NCBI GenBank assembly: GCA_964593725.1
Contig: CAZQJS010000018.1
Location: forward strand, 1-46,832
Length of the DNA: 46,832 nt
Origin: JAIOSM01 sp964593725
GTDB lineage: Bacteria; Desulfobacterota; Desulfobacteria; Desulfobacterales; Desulfobacteraceae
Direction of reading: 5' to 3'
Position 1 is the stretch's first letter, and each line of letters opens with the position of its first letter. The position numbers and the translations under genes are program-made. Below the pieces are notes generated by a model. The model saw only the letters and a list, made by a program, of their open reading frames with translations, was not told the DNA's origin and did no database searches. Below, piece after piece: positions 1 to 8,655 of this stretch.

Positions 1-1141
1 ATTTTATTTCCAGTGCATGTGTTTTGGTTAATTTTGTTATTTCTTCTATCTCCCTGTTTTTCGGATTGATGTTTTTTGCTGTGAGCAGGAGATCAAAGAA
101 CCTGCCGTTTGGTGTGAGACAGCGGCGTGTTGAATCAGGTTCCTTATAATTTGTTGAATCATAAAACTCTTTTATTTTTTTTTCAAGCTTATCTTTTGAT
201 GATTGAGTGATAAGTTTCAGCTCATCAAGTCTGTATAAAAAGCTTTGGGTTGATACTCCAAAGCGGTGTTTTATTCTTAAAAGCAGTTCCCAGGACCAGC
301 CGGTTTGCTGTATGCCAAGCTGGCTTACAGTAGCCCGGACTGCGGTTTCAGGCATTAAAAGGGTTGCTGCAAAACGGCGGGCTGCACGGTCAGGATTTAT
401 GGGACGGTTTGTTTTCTTTTCAGTGAACAAAGAGGTTTGTTCAAACTTTGTCTGGTTGGAGATGAGGATTTTCCCAAGCTCCTTTGCAAGGGAAAAGAGC
501 TTTTTTTCATTGTTTGATTTTGAATTTAAAAAGAAAAAAGCATTTTGAAAGGCAGGTTCATAAAATGAGAGAGAGTCGATTTTTGAGGCATTTCTTGTAA
601 AGGGAAATAGTATTATTCTTAAGCCGAAATTTTCAAAGAGTTCAAAATAATCAAATACTACGGCATCATTGGTGCCTAAATATTTTCTTACTCTGGCTGC
701 AAGGTTTTCCATGCCTTTGTACGTTGGTGTAAATGGGATGGAAAGGGGAAGCAAAGCATGTTTCTGAACTTTGCAGATATCTTCCAGGGCATGGAATGCT
801 GCCATGATATCGTGGCAGGCTTTTAAAAGATGTTTTGGGGGTGCAGCAGGTTCATTATCCTTTGTTACCGAGATAAAGCAGGCATCACTTGTTTTTGAGG
901 TTCCCTGGATTCTGACCGGAGCCTGGCATGGTTCAGGCGCAAACAGAGCATCCATTGAAACATTCAATGCGGTTGAAAGTCTGAATAATACATTTGCTGA
1001 GGGGAGATTCATTCCCCGCTCTATTCTGCCCAAAGGCCCCTCCTGAATTTTTATTCTGGCCGCAAGCTCTGCAAGAGTCCAGTTCCGGGATCTTCTGAAA
1101 AAACGAATATTCTTTCCAACATAGTTTAGATCATCTGCCAT
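1..1141 (-). CDS. XRE-family regulator with degenerate ImmA/IrrE-type peptidase domain (3' end outside window)
   Basis: Reading on the minus strand from ATG at 1141, the frame stays open for 380 codons to the window edge, so the C-terminus is missing. Residues about 5-65 form a Cro/C1-type helix-turn-helix (NWTLAELAARI ... GRIERG). The rest resembles the ImmA/IrrE (DUF955) metallopeptidase fold, including the late motif RFAATLLMP. In active members the zinc site is HELGH preceded by F(T/S)LA; here the same place reads FSLAKELGK (coding bases about 470-484), so both histidines are lysines. The third ligand, usually Glu in an E-A-N-x-F-A motif, appears to be Ala (RAARRFA). I infer a DNA-binding regulator with a non-catalytic protease domain. 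It is divergent from the HipB-like gene at 1296. Family assignment is firm; loss of catalysis is inferred from the residues. Confidence 0.8.
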   Translation of the reverse strand, partial: MADDLNYVGKNIRFFRRSRNWTLAELAARIKIQEGPLGRIERGMNLPSANVLFRLSTALNVSMDALFAPEPCQAPVRIQGTSKTSDACFISVTKDNEPAAPPKHLLKACHDIMAAFHALEDICKVQKHALLPLSIPFTPTYKGMENLAARVRKYLGTNDAVVFDYFELFENFGLRIILFPFTRNASKIDSLSFYEPAFQNAFFFLNSKSNNEKKLFSLAKELGKILISNQTKFEQTSLFTEKKTNRPINPDRAARRFAATLLMPETAVRATVSQLGIQQTGWSWELLLRIKHRFGVSTQSFLYRLDELKLITQSSKDKLEKKIKEFYDSTNYKEPDSTRRCLTPNGRFFDLLLTAKNINPKNREIEEITKLTKTHALEIK

Positions 1142-1295
1142 ATTTTATATATATATCTTATAGTGCTTTTTTTGTCAATATAAATATTTATTTATTAAAA
1201 AAAGAATCTATTGGTTAGAGTATTAAATTCAGATCAACTCAAGATAACTTTAAAAATTATTTGTATTAAGTGAGATCTTATGAATAATACAAAAT

Positions 1296-1604
1296 ATGCT
1301 TACGGATAATGAAATATTAAAACTTAAAGAGCTGGGACAAAGACTTAAACAAGCAAGGCTTGAATGCAATGATCCCCAAAAGGAGTTTGCTGTAAGAATC
1401 GGGGTCTCCATTCCCACGCTTTATAAGATGGAAAAAGGCGATCCTTCCGTTACAATGGGGTATTGGTTAAAAGCATTATCAATATTGGAAAAACTTGATG
1501 AACTGGATAATTTAATTGCACCTTCCAAATCTCTGTTTGAAAGATATGAAAAGTTAAAAAAGAAAAAAACCGTAAGCGGGCAGGTAGAAAATGAAAAAAC
1601 TTAA
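1296..1604 (+). CDS. HipB-like XRE antitoxin/regulator
   Basis: A 102-residue protein with a Cro/C1-type helix-turn-helix at about residues 9-65 (LGQRLKQARLECN ... VSIPTLYKMEKGDPSV) and a Lys-rich tail. It overlaps the following hipA-like frame by 14 bases, the usual hipBA arrangement in which HipB neutralises the HipA kinase and represses the operon. Since the partner is broken, this is probably an orphan antitoxin or a surviving autoregulator. The ribosome-binding site is weak. Family recognition rests on the HTH and the linkage; other XRE regulators of this size remain possible. Confidence 0.7.
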   Translation: MLTDNEILKLKELGQRLKQARLECNDPQKEFAVRIGVSIPTLYKMEKGDPSVTMGYWLKALSILEKLDELDNLIAPSKSLFERYEKLKKKKTVSGQVENEKT

Positions 1605-2000
1605 GGTCATGGTCACACTTCCCCATGGAGAAAAATTGTTCTGCGGCGAAATACTAACCATAAAACCTGATGCAAGGGGAGCAATACAGGGAGCATTCAG
1701 ATATGCCTCTGGCTACCTTAATCATCAACATGGATTTGCCCTTGATCCTGTAAACCTGCCGTTAACCACCAGAGAATTTCAGGCTGAAAGACCTGAAGGC
1801 ATCCACTCGGTTTTTGAAGATGCACTACCCGATACCTGGGCAGGCAGCTTTTAATTAAAAAAGCAGGCCTGAAACGTAATAAACAGAATACACCAAAACT
1901 ATTAGAGATTCTGGGGCAAAACGGTTTGGGGGCTTTATCTTTTTTTTCAGAAACAGAAAACTATGATCGCAGTACCACCAGGATATTAATAAAAGAATAA
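1591..2000 (+). pseudogene. hipA remnant (frameshifted and C-terminally truncated)
   Basis: The first 87 codons (1591-1854) encode the N-terminal HipA region, ending at the family motif FEDALPDTW. Normal HipA proteins continue with Gly-Arg and about 350 more residues. Here the frame ends after DTWAGSF, but the next frame continues directly as GRQLLIKKAGLKRN up to TAA at 1998. One extra G in the run at 1838-1840 would restore DTWGRQLL. Even after correction, similarity ends near residue 136 and the kinase core is absent. I infer a decayed toxin gene. Confidence 0.75.
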
Positions 2001-2051
2001 AACTACTTGAAAAATAAAGTTTAACCCTGATCAATACAATTGAACCAGATT

Positions 2052-2987
2052 CTATTCTGCAGCATGTGTTTGAAACGAATCAGAATGTGTCAGGTTAAAG
2101 TCTGCAGCATTCTGGCGGTACTCCGGGTCAAATCCTTCATATCTTATTTTCTGGATAAGTTGGCCAAACTCTGCTGTTTCCTTTATTTTTGTGGATGATG
2201 GATCACCTTTGCTTAAGGAGTAGTCTGACACAATACGTGACCCTACTGGTGCAGATTGTTTTGAAGCAAGTTCATGGGTATAAAATTGTGAGATAACAAT
2301 AATACGGGTGCCTAAAAATACAGCTTCTTCCAGATCGTGGGTAACAAAAAAGATGGTCATCTTATGTTCTTCCCAGAGTTTAAGAATTAAAAGCTGCATG
2401 GCCTCGCGCGTTCCAGGATCCAGTGCGCCAAAGGGTTCATCCATCATTAAAATTTTAGGTTTCATGATTAAAGCCTGGGCAATGGCAACCCGCTGCTGCA
2501 TACCACCGGATAGTTCATGGGGGTATTTATCTGCATGTTCTGCCAGCTGGACACTCTCCAGATGGTCCATGGCTTCCTGTTGAATTGCCTTGTTTTGTTT
2601 TAATTGATCAAAATAGGCTAGAGGTAGTGTTTTACCAAGCATTACATTTTTAAGTATGGATAAATGGGGGAACAGTGCATATTTTTGATAAACAATACCC
2701 CTCTCAGGAGAGGGTAATATTATATCTTTATTCTCCATTAAAATCTTTCCTGAAGTCGGGCTTTCCTGACCCAGTATCAATCTCAGCAGTGTTGATTTAC
2801 CGCAGCCAGAGGGGCCAACCACAGTACAGAATTCTCCTGCACGTACAGCTAAGTCAATGTCTTCAAGAACAATTTTATCATTGTATTTTTTAGTTATATC
2901 TTCAAGGTAAAGGAGATATTGTTCTGAATCCTGTGTGGAATTCATTTCTTTTTTTTCATTACGTTTTTTATAAAAAATATTCCGCAT
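2052..2987 (-). CDS. ABC importer ATP-binding protein, NitT/TauT (SsuB/TauB) type
   Basis: Cytoplasmic ATPase of an ABC importer, last gene of the eight-gene operon that starts at 11199. Counting from an upstream TTG at 2993, Walker A (GPSGCGKST) is at residues 60-68, the signature LSGGMQQRVAIAQA near 161-174 and Walker B ILMMDEP near 181-187, all intact. A Q-loop (VYQKYALFPH) and H-loop (FFVTHDLEEAV) are also visible. The C-terminus is about 50 residues longer than a minimal subunit and its role is not clear. I prefer ATG at 2987, which has AGGTTGGT just upstream; another in-frame ATG lies at 2945. The substrate cannot be read from the ATPase. It probably energises the permease encoded directly upstream. 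Confidence 0.9.
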   Translation of the reverse strand: MRNIFYKKRNEKKEMNSTQDSEQYLLYLEDITKKYNDKIVLEDIDLAVRAGEFCTVVGPSGCGKSTLLRLILGQESPTSGKILMENKDIILPSPERGIVYQKYALFPHLSILKNVMLGKTLPLAYFDQLKQNKAIQQEAMDHLESVQLAEHADKYPHELSGGMQQRVAIAQALIMKPKILMMDEPFGALDPGTREAMQLLILKLWEEHKMTIFFVTHDLEEAVFLGTRIIVISQFYTHELASKQSAPVGSRIVSDYSLSKGDPSSTKIKETAEFGQLIQKIRYEGFDPEYRQNAADFNLTHSDSFQTHAAE

Positions 2988-2994
2988 AACCAAC

Positions 2995-3825
2995 CTATTG
3001 TAATGAATACCATGGATATTTTTTCTGAATCACTTTTTTTAGTAAAAAATCAGCACAAAAAGCAAGCAGTGTAATCCATGCCACATATATTATTATTACA
3101 TCCATGGACATATAACGTCTGACAAGAAAGATCCGGTATCCCAGTCCGTTCTGGGATGCAATAGCTTCCGAAGCAATCAAAAACAACCACCCTGCTCCCA
3201 GGGACAACCGGATAGTCTCCAGAAGGCGTGGCAGAATCTGGGGTAAAACCACCCGATAAACAACCCCTTTTTGAGATGCACCCAATGTCAGTGCCTTTAC
3301 AATGGCCTCCCGGGGAATTCTCTTTACTGAAAGATATATATCCCGTGTGATCAGAGGAAATGTCCCGATAAAAATCAGCATAATCTTTCCAAGTTCTCCC
3401 ACGCCAAAACTAATAAAGAGGATGGGAAGAATAGCCAGGGGAGGCACATTGGAAACAAAGGTGATAAAGGACAGGGATACCCCCCGGAACCCTGGAAGCA
3501 ACCCCATATTTAGTCCGATTCCAAATCCGATCAGAGCAGATAATGTAATGCCGATAAACAGACGTTTCAGGCTGGCCCAGGTATCAGAGAATAAAATGAC
3601 TTTACCTGAACGTTTATCCACAGAAAACGCTACTTTTTTCACTGCCTTGCCTATCTTGGTAATGGATGGCAGCAGTTTATCGTGCGGGTTTTTCTGCAGC
3701 CGGATATCAGATGCAGTAAAATAAATTATTAATAAAAAGCAAAACGGGATCAATGCCAGTGCATATTTAAAAAAACGCGGTGGATCAGCATGGATCCCAA
3801 ATAACCATGGCTTGCCGTTTTTCAT
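2995..3825 (-). CDS. ABC importer permease, NitT/TauT (SsuC/TauC) type
   Basis: A 276-residue inner-membrane protein with about six hydrophobic segments, the first at residues 19-37. The EAA-loop region that docks to the ATPase is visible as KALTLGASQKGVVYRVVLPQ, typical of BPD_transp_1 permeases in the nitrate/sulfonate/taurine group. The stop is 4 bases after the substrate-binding gene on one side and almost touches the ATPase start on the other, so the three are surely co-transcribed. The substrate is unknown. It is the only permease in the operon although three solute-binding domains are encoded there. Confidence 0.9.
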   Translation of the reverse strand: MKNGKPWLFGIHADPPRFFKYALALIPFCFLLIIYFTASDIRLQKNPHDKLLPSITKIGKAVKKVAFSVDKRSGKVILFSDTWASLKRLFIGITLSALIGFGIGLNMGLLPGFRGVSLSFITFVSNVPPLAILPILFISFGVGELGKIMLIFIGTFPLITRDIYLSVKRIPREAIVKALTLGASQKGVVYRVVLPQILPRLLETIRLSLGAGWLFLIASEAIASQNGLGYRIFLVRRYMSMDVIIIYVAWITLLAFCADFLLKKVIQKKYPWYSLQ

Positions 3826-3828
3826 ATT

Positions 3829-4878
3829 TTAGAGTTTGCCTTCCGCAGCCTTTTTCATGTAGCTGATATCAAAACGTAATTTTACATTTGATGAATCTCC
3901 CATCACACTCTTATCAGGAAATTCGATTCCAACATAGTCTTTTGTGTCTGCATCACCATATAATCCATGGTCAAAACAGAATGTACGAACATATTCCATG
4001 GTCTGTTTAAGTTTGTTACCACCTGAAAATGCAGTGGCATCGGCTGGTTTATAAAACATGGCTGTTGTACGGAGCTGGGCTCTGAATTCAGGAACTGTGC
4101 CACCGGCAAACTCTGCCATATAGGCAATGGCTTCATTGCTTTTTACACTCCTTGCAGACATTATTTTCATTACTTCAAACCATGCACCGGTTAATGCCTT
4201 TTTCAGGGAATCCGGAGTATCAGTTCTAACCACCATCATATCAATAATTTCACCTGGTATTTTGCTGGAATCAAAAACCAGTTTTGCACCCTTACTGTTC
4301 CGGCATTTCATTAAAGGCGGATTCCAGGTTACAACAGCGCCATTGTCATCTGCAGCAAACAATGCAGCAATATCAGCATCTGAAGTATTGATAAGCTTTA
4401 TATCTTTTTCAGCCATTTTATTTAATTCCAATGCCCGGACCAGAAGATAGTGGGACACAGACAGTTCAACCAGTTTAAGCTCTCTTCCCTTTAAATCCTT
4501 TACAGATGATCCTTTTTTTATGACAATCCCATCATTTCCATTTGAAAAATCACCAATAATCAGAGCTGTAGAGTCAATGCCGCCCAGGGCAGGTATTGTT
4601 AAGGCATCCATATTTGTCATGACACACCCTGAATATGCCCCGGCTGTGTATAAATTAATGCTCTCAATATAATCATTTACCATATCCAGTTGAATTTCTA
4701 TACCATATTTTTTTGCCCATTTATCAAGAATACCACTTTGCCGGGCATATTCCCATGGCTCCCAGCCAGTATAATGGGACCATGCTATTTTGTATTTATC
4801 AGCTGCATAAATTCCTGTTCCAAGGCAGCCCATTGCAATTGTAAGACAAATGGTGATAATTGTTATTTTTTTTAACAT
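3829..4878 (-). CDS. periplasmic substrate-binding protein of the NitT/TauT-type ABC importer
   Basis: A 349-residue secreted protein. An N-terminal signal peptide (MLKKITIITICLTIAMG to about IYA, cleavage near residue 25) precedes an NMT1/SsuA-like fold beginning YKIAWSHYTGWEPWEYA. It resembles the aromatic-residue-rich solute-binding proteins annotated with urea-carboxylase or nitrate/taurine transporters. The ligand cannot be deduced. It sits between the TelA-like gene and the permease with gaps of 31 and 3 bases. It is the soluble counterpart of two OmpA-fused binding proteins upstream in the same operon. Confidence 0.88.
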   Translation of the reverse strand: MLKKITIITICLTIAMGCLGTGIYAADKYKIAWSHYTGWEPWEYARQSGILDKWAKKYGIEIQLDMVNDYIESINLYTAGAYSGCVMTNMDALTIPALGGIDSTALIIGDFSNGNDGIVIKKGSSVKDLKGRELKLVELSVSHYLLVRALELNKMAEKDIKLINTSDADIAALFAADDNGAVVTWNPPLMKCRNSKGAKLVFDSSKIPGEIIDMMVVRTDTPDSLKKALTGAWFEVMKIMSARSVKSNEAIAYMAEFAGGTVPEFRAQLRTTAMFYKPADATAFSGGNKLKQTMEYVRTFCFDHGLYGDADTKDYVGIEFPDKSVMGDSSNVKLRFDISYMKKAAEGKL

Positions 4879-4909
4879 TATATATCCTCCATGCTATTTT
4901 AGTGGTAAA

Positions 4910-6124
4910 TCAGTCCAGATCCACATCCAGATTAAATGCAGGGGCAATTTCACTTCCCTTTTCCATGCGCCGCACTGCTTCTTCTGTCTGCTTGGTTAAT
5001 TTATCCATTTCAAGAATATTATTTGCCATTTGAGGCAATGCATTGTGCCTGAATGTGGAAATGTCATCCAGTGCACCATTGATGTCCACAAATGCCTGTT
5101 TCAATGTTTCGATATCAAGCTGGGAACTGCTGGCCTGTTTATGTATTTCAGCTCCCTGGGTACGAAGGGTGGATGCTGTCTGGGCAATCAAACGATTGGT
5201 TGTTGTGTTAAGTGCATCGATTTTATCCAGCACTATCTTTTGATTGGCAAGGGCCAAAGCAACTGTAACAGCAACATTCAGAGCATTGACAGTAACATTG
5301 ATTCCACGGTCCACACCTTTAATCAATTCTTTATTGTTTCGAATAATTATTTCAATTGCCAGCACTCCCTGCTGATTTACAGCGAGCTGCTGCTGCAAAT
5401 CCTGTATGCGCTGACGTAAAGGAAACAAAATTTCACTTTCAATAAATTGCCGGCGTGGATCATCAGGGCCAATCTCACGTTCCAGTTGATATGCCACTTT
5501 TTGGTCAATTATCATTCCAAGCTCAATCACTTTTTGAAGTCGAATGGTGAGTTCCCGCATGACTTTCTGATCCTGTGCAAGGGTGATATTGTCGCGTTGA
5601 AGCACTTTTTTACCTTCTTCCAGGGATCGTATTACAGCATCGATTACAGTCTGTGATGATTCAAAACGTGTAAAAAACCTTTTTAATGGTGTACCAACAC
5701 CGGGCAGACGGCCAAGAGTTCTGGAGAACCAGCCTGCTTCAAAGTCAAATTTACCAGGATCGAGTTCTTCCACCTGAACTTTCAAATCCACCAGTGCATT
5801 GGCAACAACGCCGCCATCTTCCCCCCGTGCGGCAAGCTTTCGGATTGGCTCCTTGAGCATTGCGCTTCTGTGGGCAGCATCTTTCTGGGTCTTACTGCCA
5901 AGGTTTTCAATGGCAGCAACATTTTTTCCCCTTACATCAATTTGAGCCGGATCATTAGGATCGTATGACATCAGAGCGCTTATAAAGTCATCAGCCTGTT
6001 TTTCCAATTTCGGATCTTGTTCTTCTGATACTCCTATACTTGCCGGATCAATAAAAGACAGTTCTTCTTTAACATCTGAGGGTTCTGCGAGCATTAATGC
6101 CTGATCAGTCTGGGTCTCACTCAT
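4910..6124 (-). CDS. TelA-like toxic-anion-resistance family protein
   Basis: A 404-residue protein with no signal peptide, matching the TelA/KlaA/YaaN family (toxic anion resistance, PF05816) over nearly its whole length. Visible hallmarks are the segment GRLPGVGTPLKRFFTRFESSQ, the coiled-coil-rich middle (DNITLAQDQKVMRELTIRLQ), and the C-terminal region VTVNALNVAVTVALALANQK. The family is linked genetically to tellurite and other stress resistance, but its biochemistry is not settled. The XpaC-like gene is directly upstream, the same partnership as Bacillus xpaC-yaaN. Here both sit inside an operon for a solute importer. ATG at 6124 follows a GGAGGA-type ribosome-binding site. Confidence 0.9.
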   Translation of the reverse strand: MSETQTDQALMLAEPSDVKEELSFIDPASIGVSEEQDPKLEKQADDFISALMSYDPNDPAQIDVRGKNVAAIENLGSKTQKDAAHRSAMLKEPIRKLAARGEDGGVVANALVDLKVQVEELDPGKFDFEAGWFSRTLGRLPGVGTPLKRFFTRFESSQTVIDAVIRSLEEGKKVLQRDNITLAQDQKVMRELTIRLQKVIELGMIIDQKVAYQLEREIGPDDPRRQFIESEILFPLRQRIQDLQQQLAVNQQGVLAIEIIIRNNKELIKGVDRGINVTVNALNVAVTVALALANQKIVLDKIDALNTTTNRLIAQTASTLRTQGAEIHKQASSSQLDIETLKQAFVDINGALDDISTFRHNALPQMANNILEMDKLTKQTEEAVRRMEKGSEIAPAFNLDVDLD

Positions 6125-6167
6125 GAGATTTTCCTCCTCCTATATTATGATTCAATGTGTGAAGCAG

Positions 6168-7028
6168 TTAATTTTCATATATGTGCGCCTGTTCTGCCAA
6201 CTCATGAAGTCGTGTAATGGCATTTTCAAAATCAGTGTCTGCAAATTTCGAATCTGTATTCCAGTCTGCAATAGCAGCAGAAATCTTCTCCATTTCAGTC
6301 ATGGCTTCTTCATTTTTTGCCAGTAATTGTTTTACTTTTCCAAATTGCTGCCCATGCAGGTCAAGCCGCTGTTTCAAGGTAACTATCTGGTTTTCATCTT
6401 CTTTTGTCATGGTTTCATTGCTGGTAATAGCTTTAATTTGTTTATTAATATAGTCCGGGTGGATTGATCCTGCACTTTTGATCAAAGAAATAACATTTTT
6501 CAGATTGTCCAGAACACTAAGACTTACCTGTTCGGCTGCACCAAGAAAGCGCCCATATGTTAATTCAGTATCTTTAAGCTTAATGTCCAGAAGTTCCTTA
6601 ACATTCTGATACTTTTCTTCTGTGTCATCAAACTGTTTTGTTCCCTGAATGGCAAACTGTTCTGCACCGGGTATTGATTTTGTCTCCTGCAAACCCTTTT
6701 TTATCAAAATTTTGATATACCGTTCATACTCTTTTTGACGTTTATTCATTAAATTGACATATTGTGAGCTTGTCTTTTTATTAAAAATAAAAATTGCCCC
6801 CAGGGCATATGCAGGGCCAAGTATAAGTCCGGCTATTCCTATTTTTATCAAAAGAGGAATAGCAAACAGCCAGCCAATGAACGCACAGGAAAATCCCAAA
6901 GCAATGGGATACACAGTAACAGGGTGTTTTGCACCCACACTTATCACAGCCTTTTTTATGGCAGAAGGAAGATAATCTCCTGGTTTTGGCGGTATCACAG
7001 CAGATAATTCACTGCCATCTTGACTCAT
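6168..7028 (-). CDS. XpaC-like membrane protein
   Basis: A 286-residue protein with two adjacent hydrophobic segments at about residues 40-83, followed by a long, charged, mostly helical cytoplasmic part. The layout (short N-terminus, membrane hairpin, coiled helices) and the adjacent telA-like gene match the XpaC family, named from 5-bromo-4-chloroindolyl phosphate hydrolysis in Bacillus; an enzymatic role is doubtful. I infer a membrane anchor or partner for the TelA-like protein. The gene lies 43 bases upstream of telA and 28 bases downstream of the binding-protein/OmpA fusion. Confidence 0.7.
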   Translation of the reverse strand: MSQDGSELSAVIPPKPGDYLPSAIKKAVISVGAKHPVTVYPIALGFSCAFIGWLFAIPLLIKIGIAGLILGPAYALGAIFIFNKKTSSQYVNLMNKRQKEYERYIKILIKKGLQETKSIPGAEQFAIQGTKQFDDTEEKYQNVKELLDIKLKDTELTYGRFLGAAEQVSLSVLDNLKNVISLIKSAGSIHPDYINKQIKAITSNETMTKEDENQIVTLKQRLDLHGQQFGKVKQLLAKNEEAMTEMEKISAAIADWNTDSKFADTDFENAITRLHELAEQAHIYEN

Positions 7029-7056
7029 AATTCCTCCATAAAAAATTAATCTTTAT

Positions 7057-8625
7057 TTAATAGTCTTCCCTGACCAACACCAGTTCAACACGTGGCAGCC
7101 TGTACATCCATGATCTTCTGGATTCCCCTGATTTTTTAGGAAGCGGGGCTGTTCCGCCATATCCAAGGGCTCGCATTCGATTGGCATCCACATTATATAC
7201 AATTTCAAGGTATCGTCCTACTGCATCAGCACGCCCCTGGGACAGTATAATATTCTCCTGCTTATCACCCCGCACACTTGTATGCCCTTTAATTAGAATC
7301 CTGAAATTTGGATAATGTTTCAGTCGTTCAACAGCATGGTCCACAATTTTTTTAGCTGTATGATCAAGCTCAGTTGCACCGGACTGAAACACAATTGGTT
7401 CCACTTTAAGGGTTCCGACTTCCACCAGTTTATCCCATTCTGAAGCAGTAAGGGCACTGAATCTGGTTTCAATGGAATTAAATGCCTGCTGGGATGCATC
7501 TCCGCTTTTTGGAACAGTAAAACCAGACACTCCTGTTTTATATATATCTGCTATGAATGTGCTGTTAGTCAAACGATAGGGATCCTGATCCGGAATGGGA
7601 TTATCAGAAAAATCTCCTGAATTTATTAAAATATCCAAAGAGGAATCAATGGTGTCCACCAACCCTTCATCAGCATTTAAACCAGAATTGGAAATTCCAA
7701 ACCATTGCTCGCAGTTTTCAGTCAGGTTCACCCATTTTACGCCTTTGAGCATGGATGCAACAGACTTGTTGGAAAGTTTGGTCTCCTTTTTGACATGGGC
7801 AGTCAGGCGGTCAGGATTATCCCTGTATTTTTTCAATGTCTTAAAATAATTACTTATCAATAACTGCACAACATCCTGTTCCTTTTGAGCATATTTTCTA
7901 TTAACAATTAATATGTCAACAATCAGACGCTGGGTATCTTCTGTACCGAGTAATTTTATAATATTTTTATCAGCAAGCAGGCGTGAGACATCAGGTTCCC
8001 AGCACACTGCAATATCAGCTTTTTTAGAAGTTAAACTTTTTCGAGCTGCTTCAGAGCCATCGGTTTCAATATGATTGCCCGCCGAGGAAATCAATTCAGG
8101 AATATTAAAATGGTCAGCTGCTGCTTTAAGCAGATGATGGGACGGGCTCATCGGAGTGTAAGCCACTACAAGATCTGTTCTGCCCTTTAATGCATCAAGA
8201 TTTGCAACACGGTCTTTCCTGGCAAGAATTGCATCTCCGCCCTTGGATTCATCAATTACCATGATGATTGTACCAGGAAAATTAAGAGCTGCTGAACTTA
8301 AAAGATAAGAATCTATTGTAGCAACTGCAAATTCAATGTCTCCTTTTCCCAAACGGCGCATCCGCTCTGTATAATTGGCCTGGTCATCCTCAATTATCAG
8401 AGTATAACCGGATTTGCGCATCAAACTTATCATCTCTGAAGACCTTAAAGGGAAATATCCCACCCAGTTATCCATGGCAATGTGAATCTTGCCTTTTGTT
8501 TTTGCCGCATCGCTGGTTGTTTTCTGCTGATATTCATCAAATTTAGGCTTAAAAAGTTTAACACCAACTGATCCAATGACCACAAGGATTACAATTATTA
8601 CAGCAGTGGCAATTGTTTTATTCAT
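7057..8625 (-). CDS. solute-binding domain fused to C-terminal OmpA peptidoglycan-binding domain (second copy)
   Basis: A 522-residue protein with an N-terminal hydrophobic anchor or signal (residues 5-24). A type 2 periplasmic binding fold follows, about residues 45-340 (starting KIHIAMDNWVGYFPLRS). An OmpA-like domain covers about 400-522. OmpA hallmarks are FQSGATELDHTAKKIV, GHTSVRGDKQEN, LSQGRADAV and the terminal RVELVLV strand. OmpA domains bind peptidoglycan, so the binding domain is probably tethered to the wall rather than freely diffusing. This suits a sensor or a fixed ligand-presentation role more than ordinary import. It lies between the vWA lipoprotein and XpaC-like genes. Confidence 0.85.
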   Translation of the reverse strand: MNKTIATAVIIVILVVIGSVGVKLFKPKFDEYQQKTTSDAAKTKGKIHIAMDNWVGYFPLRSSEMISLMRKSGYTLIIEDDQANYTERMRRLGKGDIEFAVATIDSYLLSSAALNFPGTIIMVIDESKGGDAILARKDRVANLDALKGRTDLVVAYTPMSPSHHLLKAAADHFNIPELISSAGNHIETDGSEAARKSLTSKKADIAVCWEPDVSRLLADKNIIKLLGTEDTQRLIVDILIVNRKYAQKEQDVVQLLISNYFKTLKKYRDNPDRLTAHVKKETKLSNKSVASMLKGVKWVNLTENCEQWFGISNSGLNADEGLVDTIDSSLDILINSGDFSDNPIPDQDPYRLTNSTFIADIYKTGVSGFTVPKSGDASQQAFNSIETRFSALTASEWDKLVEVGTLKVEPIVFQSGATELDHTAKKIVDHAVERLKHYPNFRILIKGHTSVRGDKQENIILSQGRADAVGRYLEIVYNVDANRMRALGYGGTAPLPKKSGESRRSWMYRLPRVELVLVREDY

Positions 8626-8655
8626 ATCATATTTGTCCTGTAAAAAAGCTTGTCA

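Noticed and set aside
1850..1860. Recoding at the hipA stop (TAA at about 1852)
   Set aside because: The stop is TAA, and the downstream similarity continues in a different frame, so a simple frameshift explains it.
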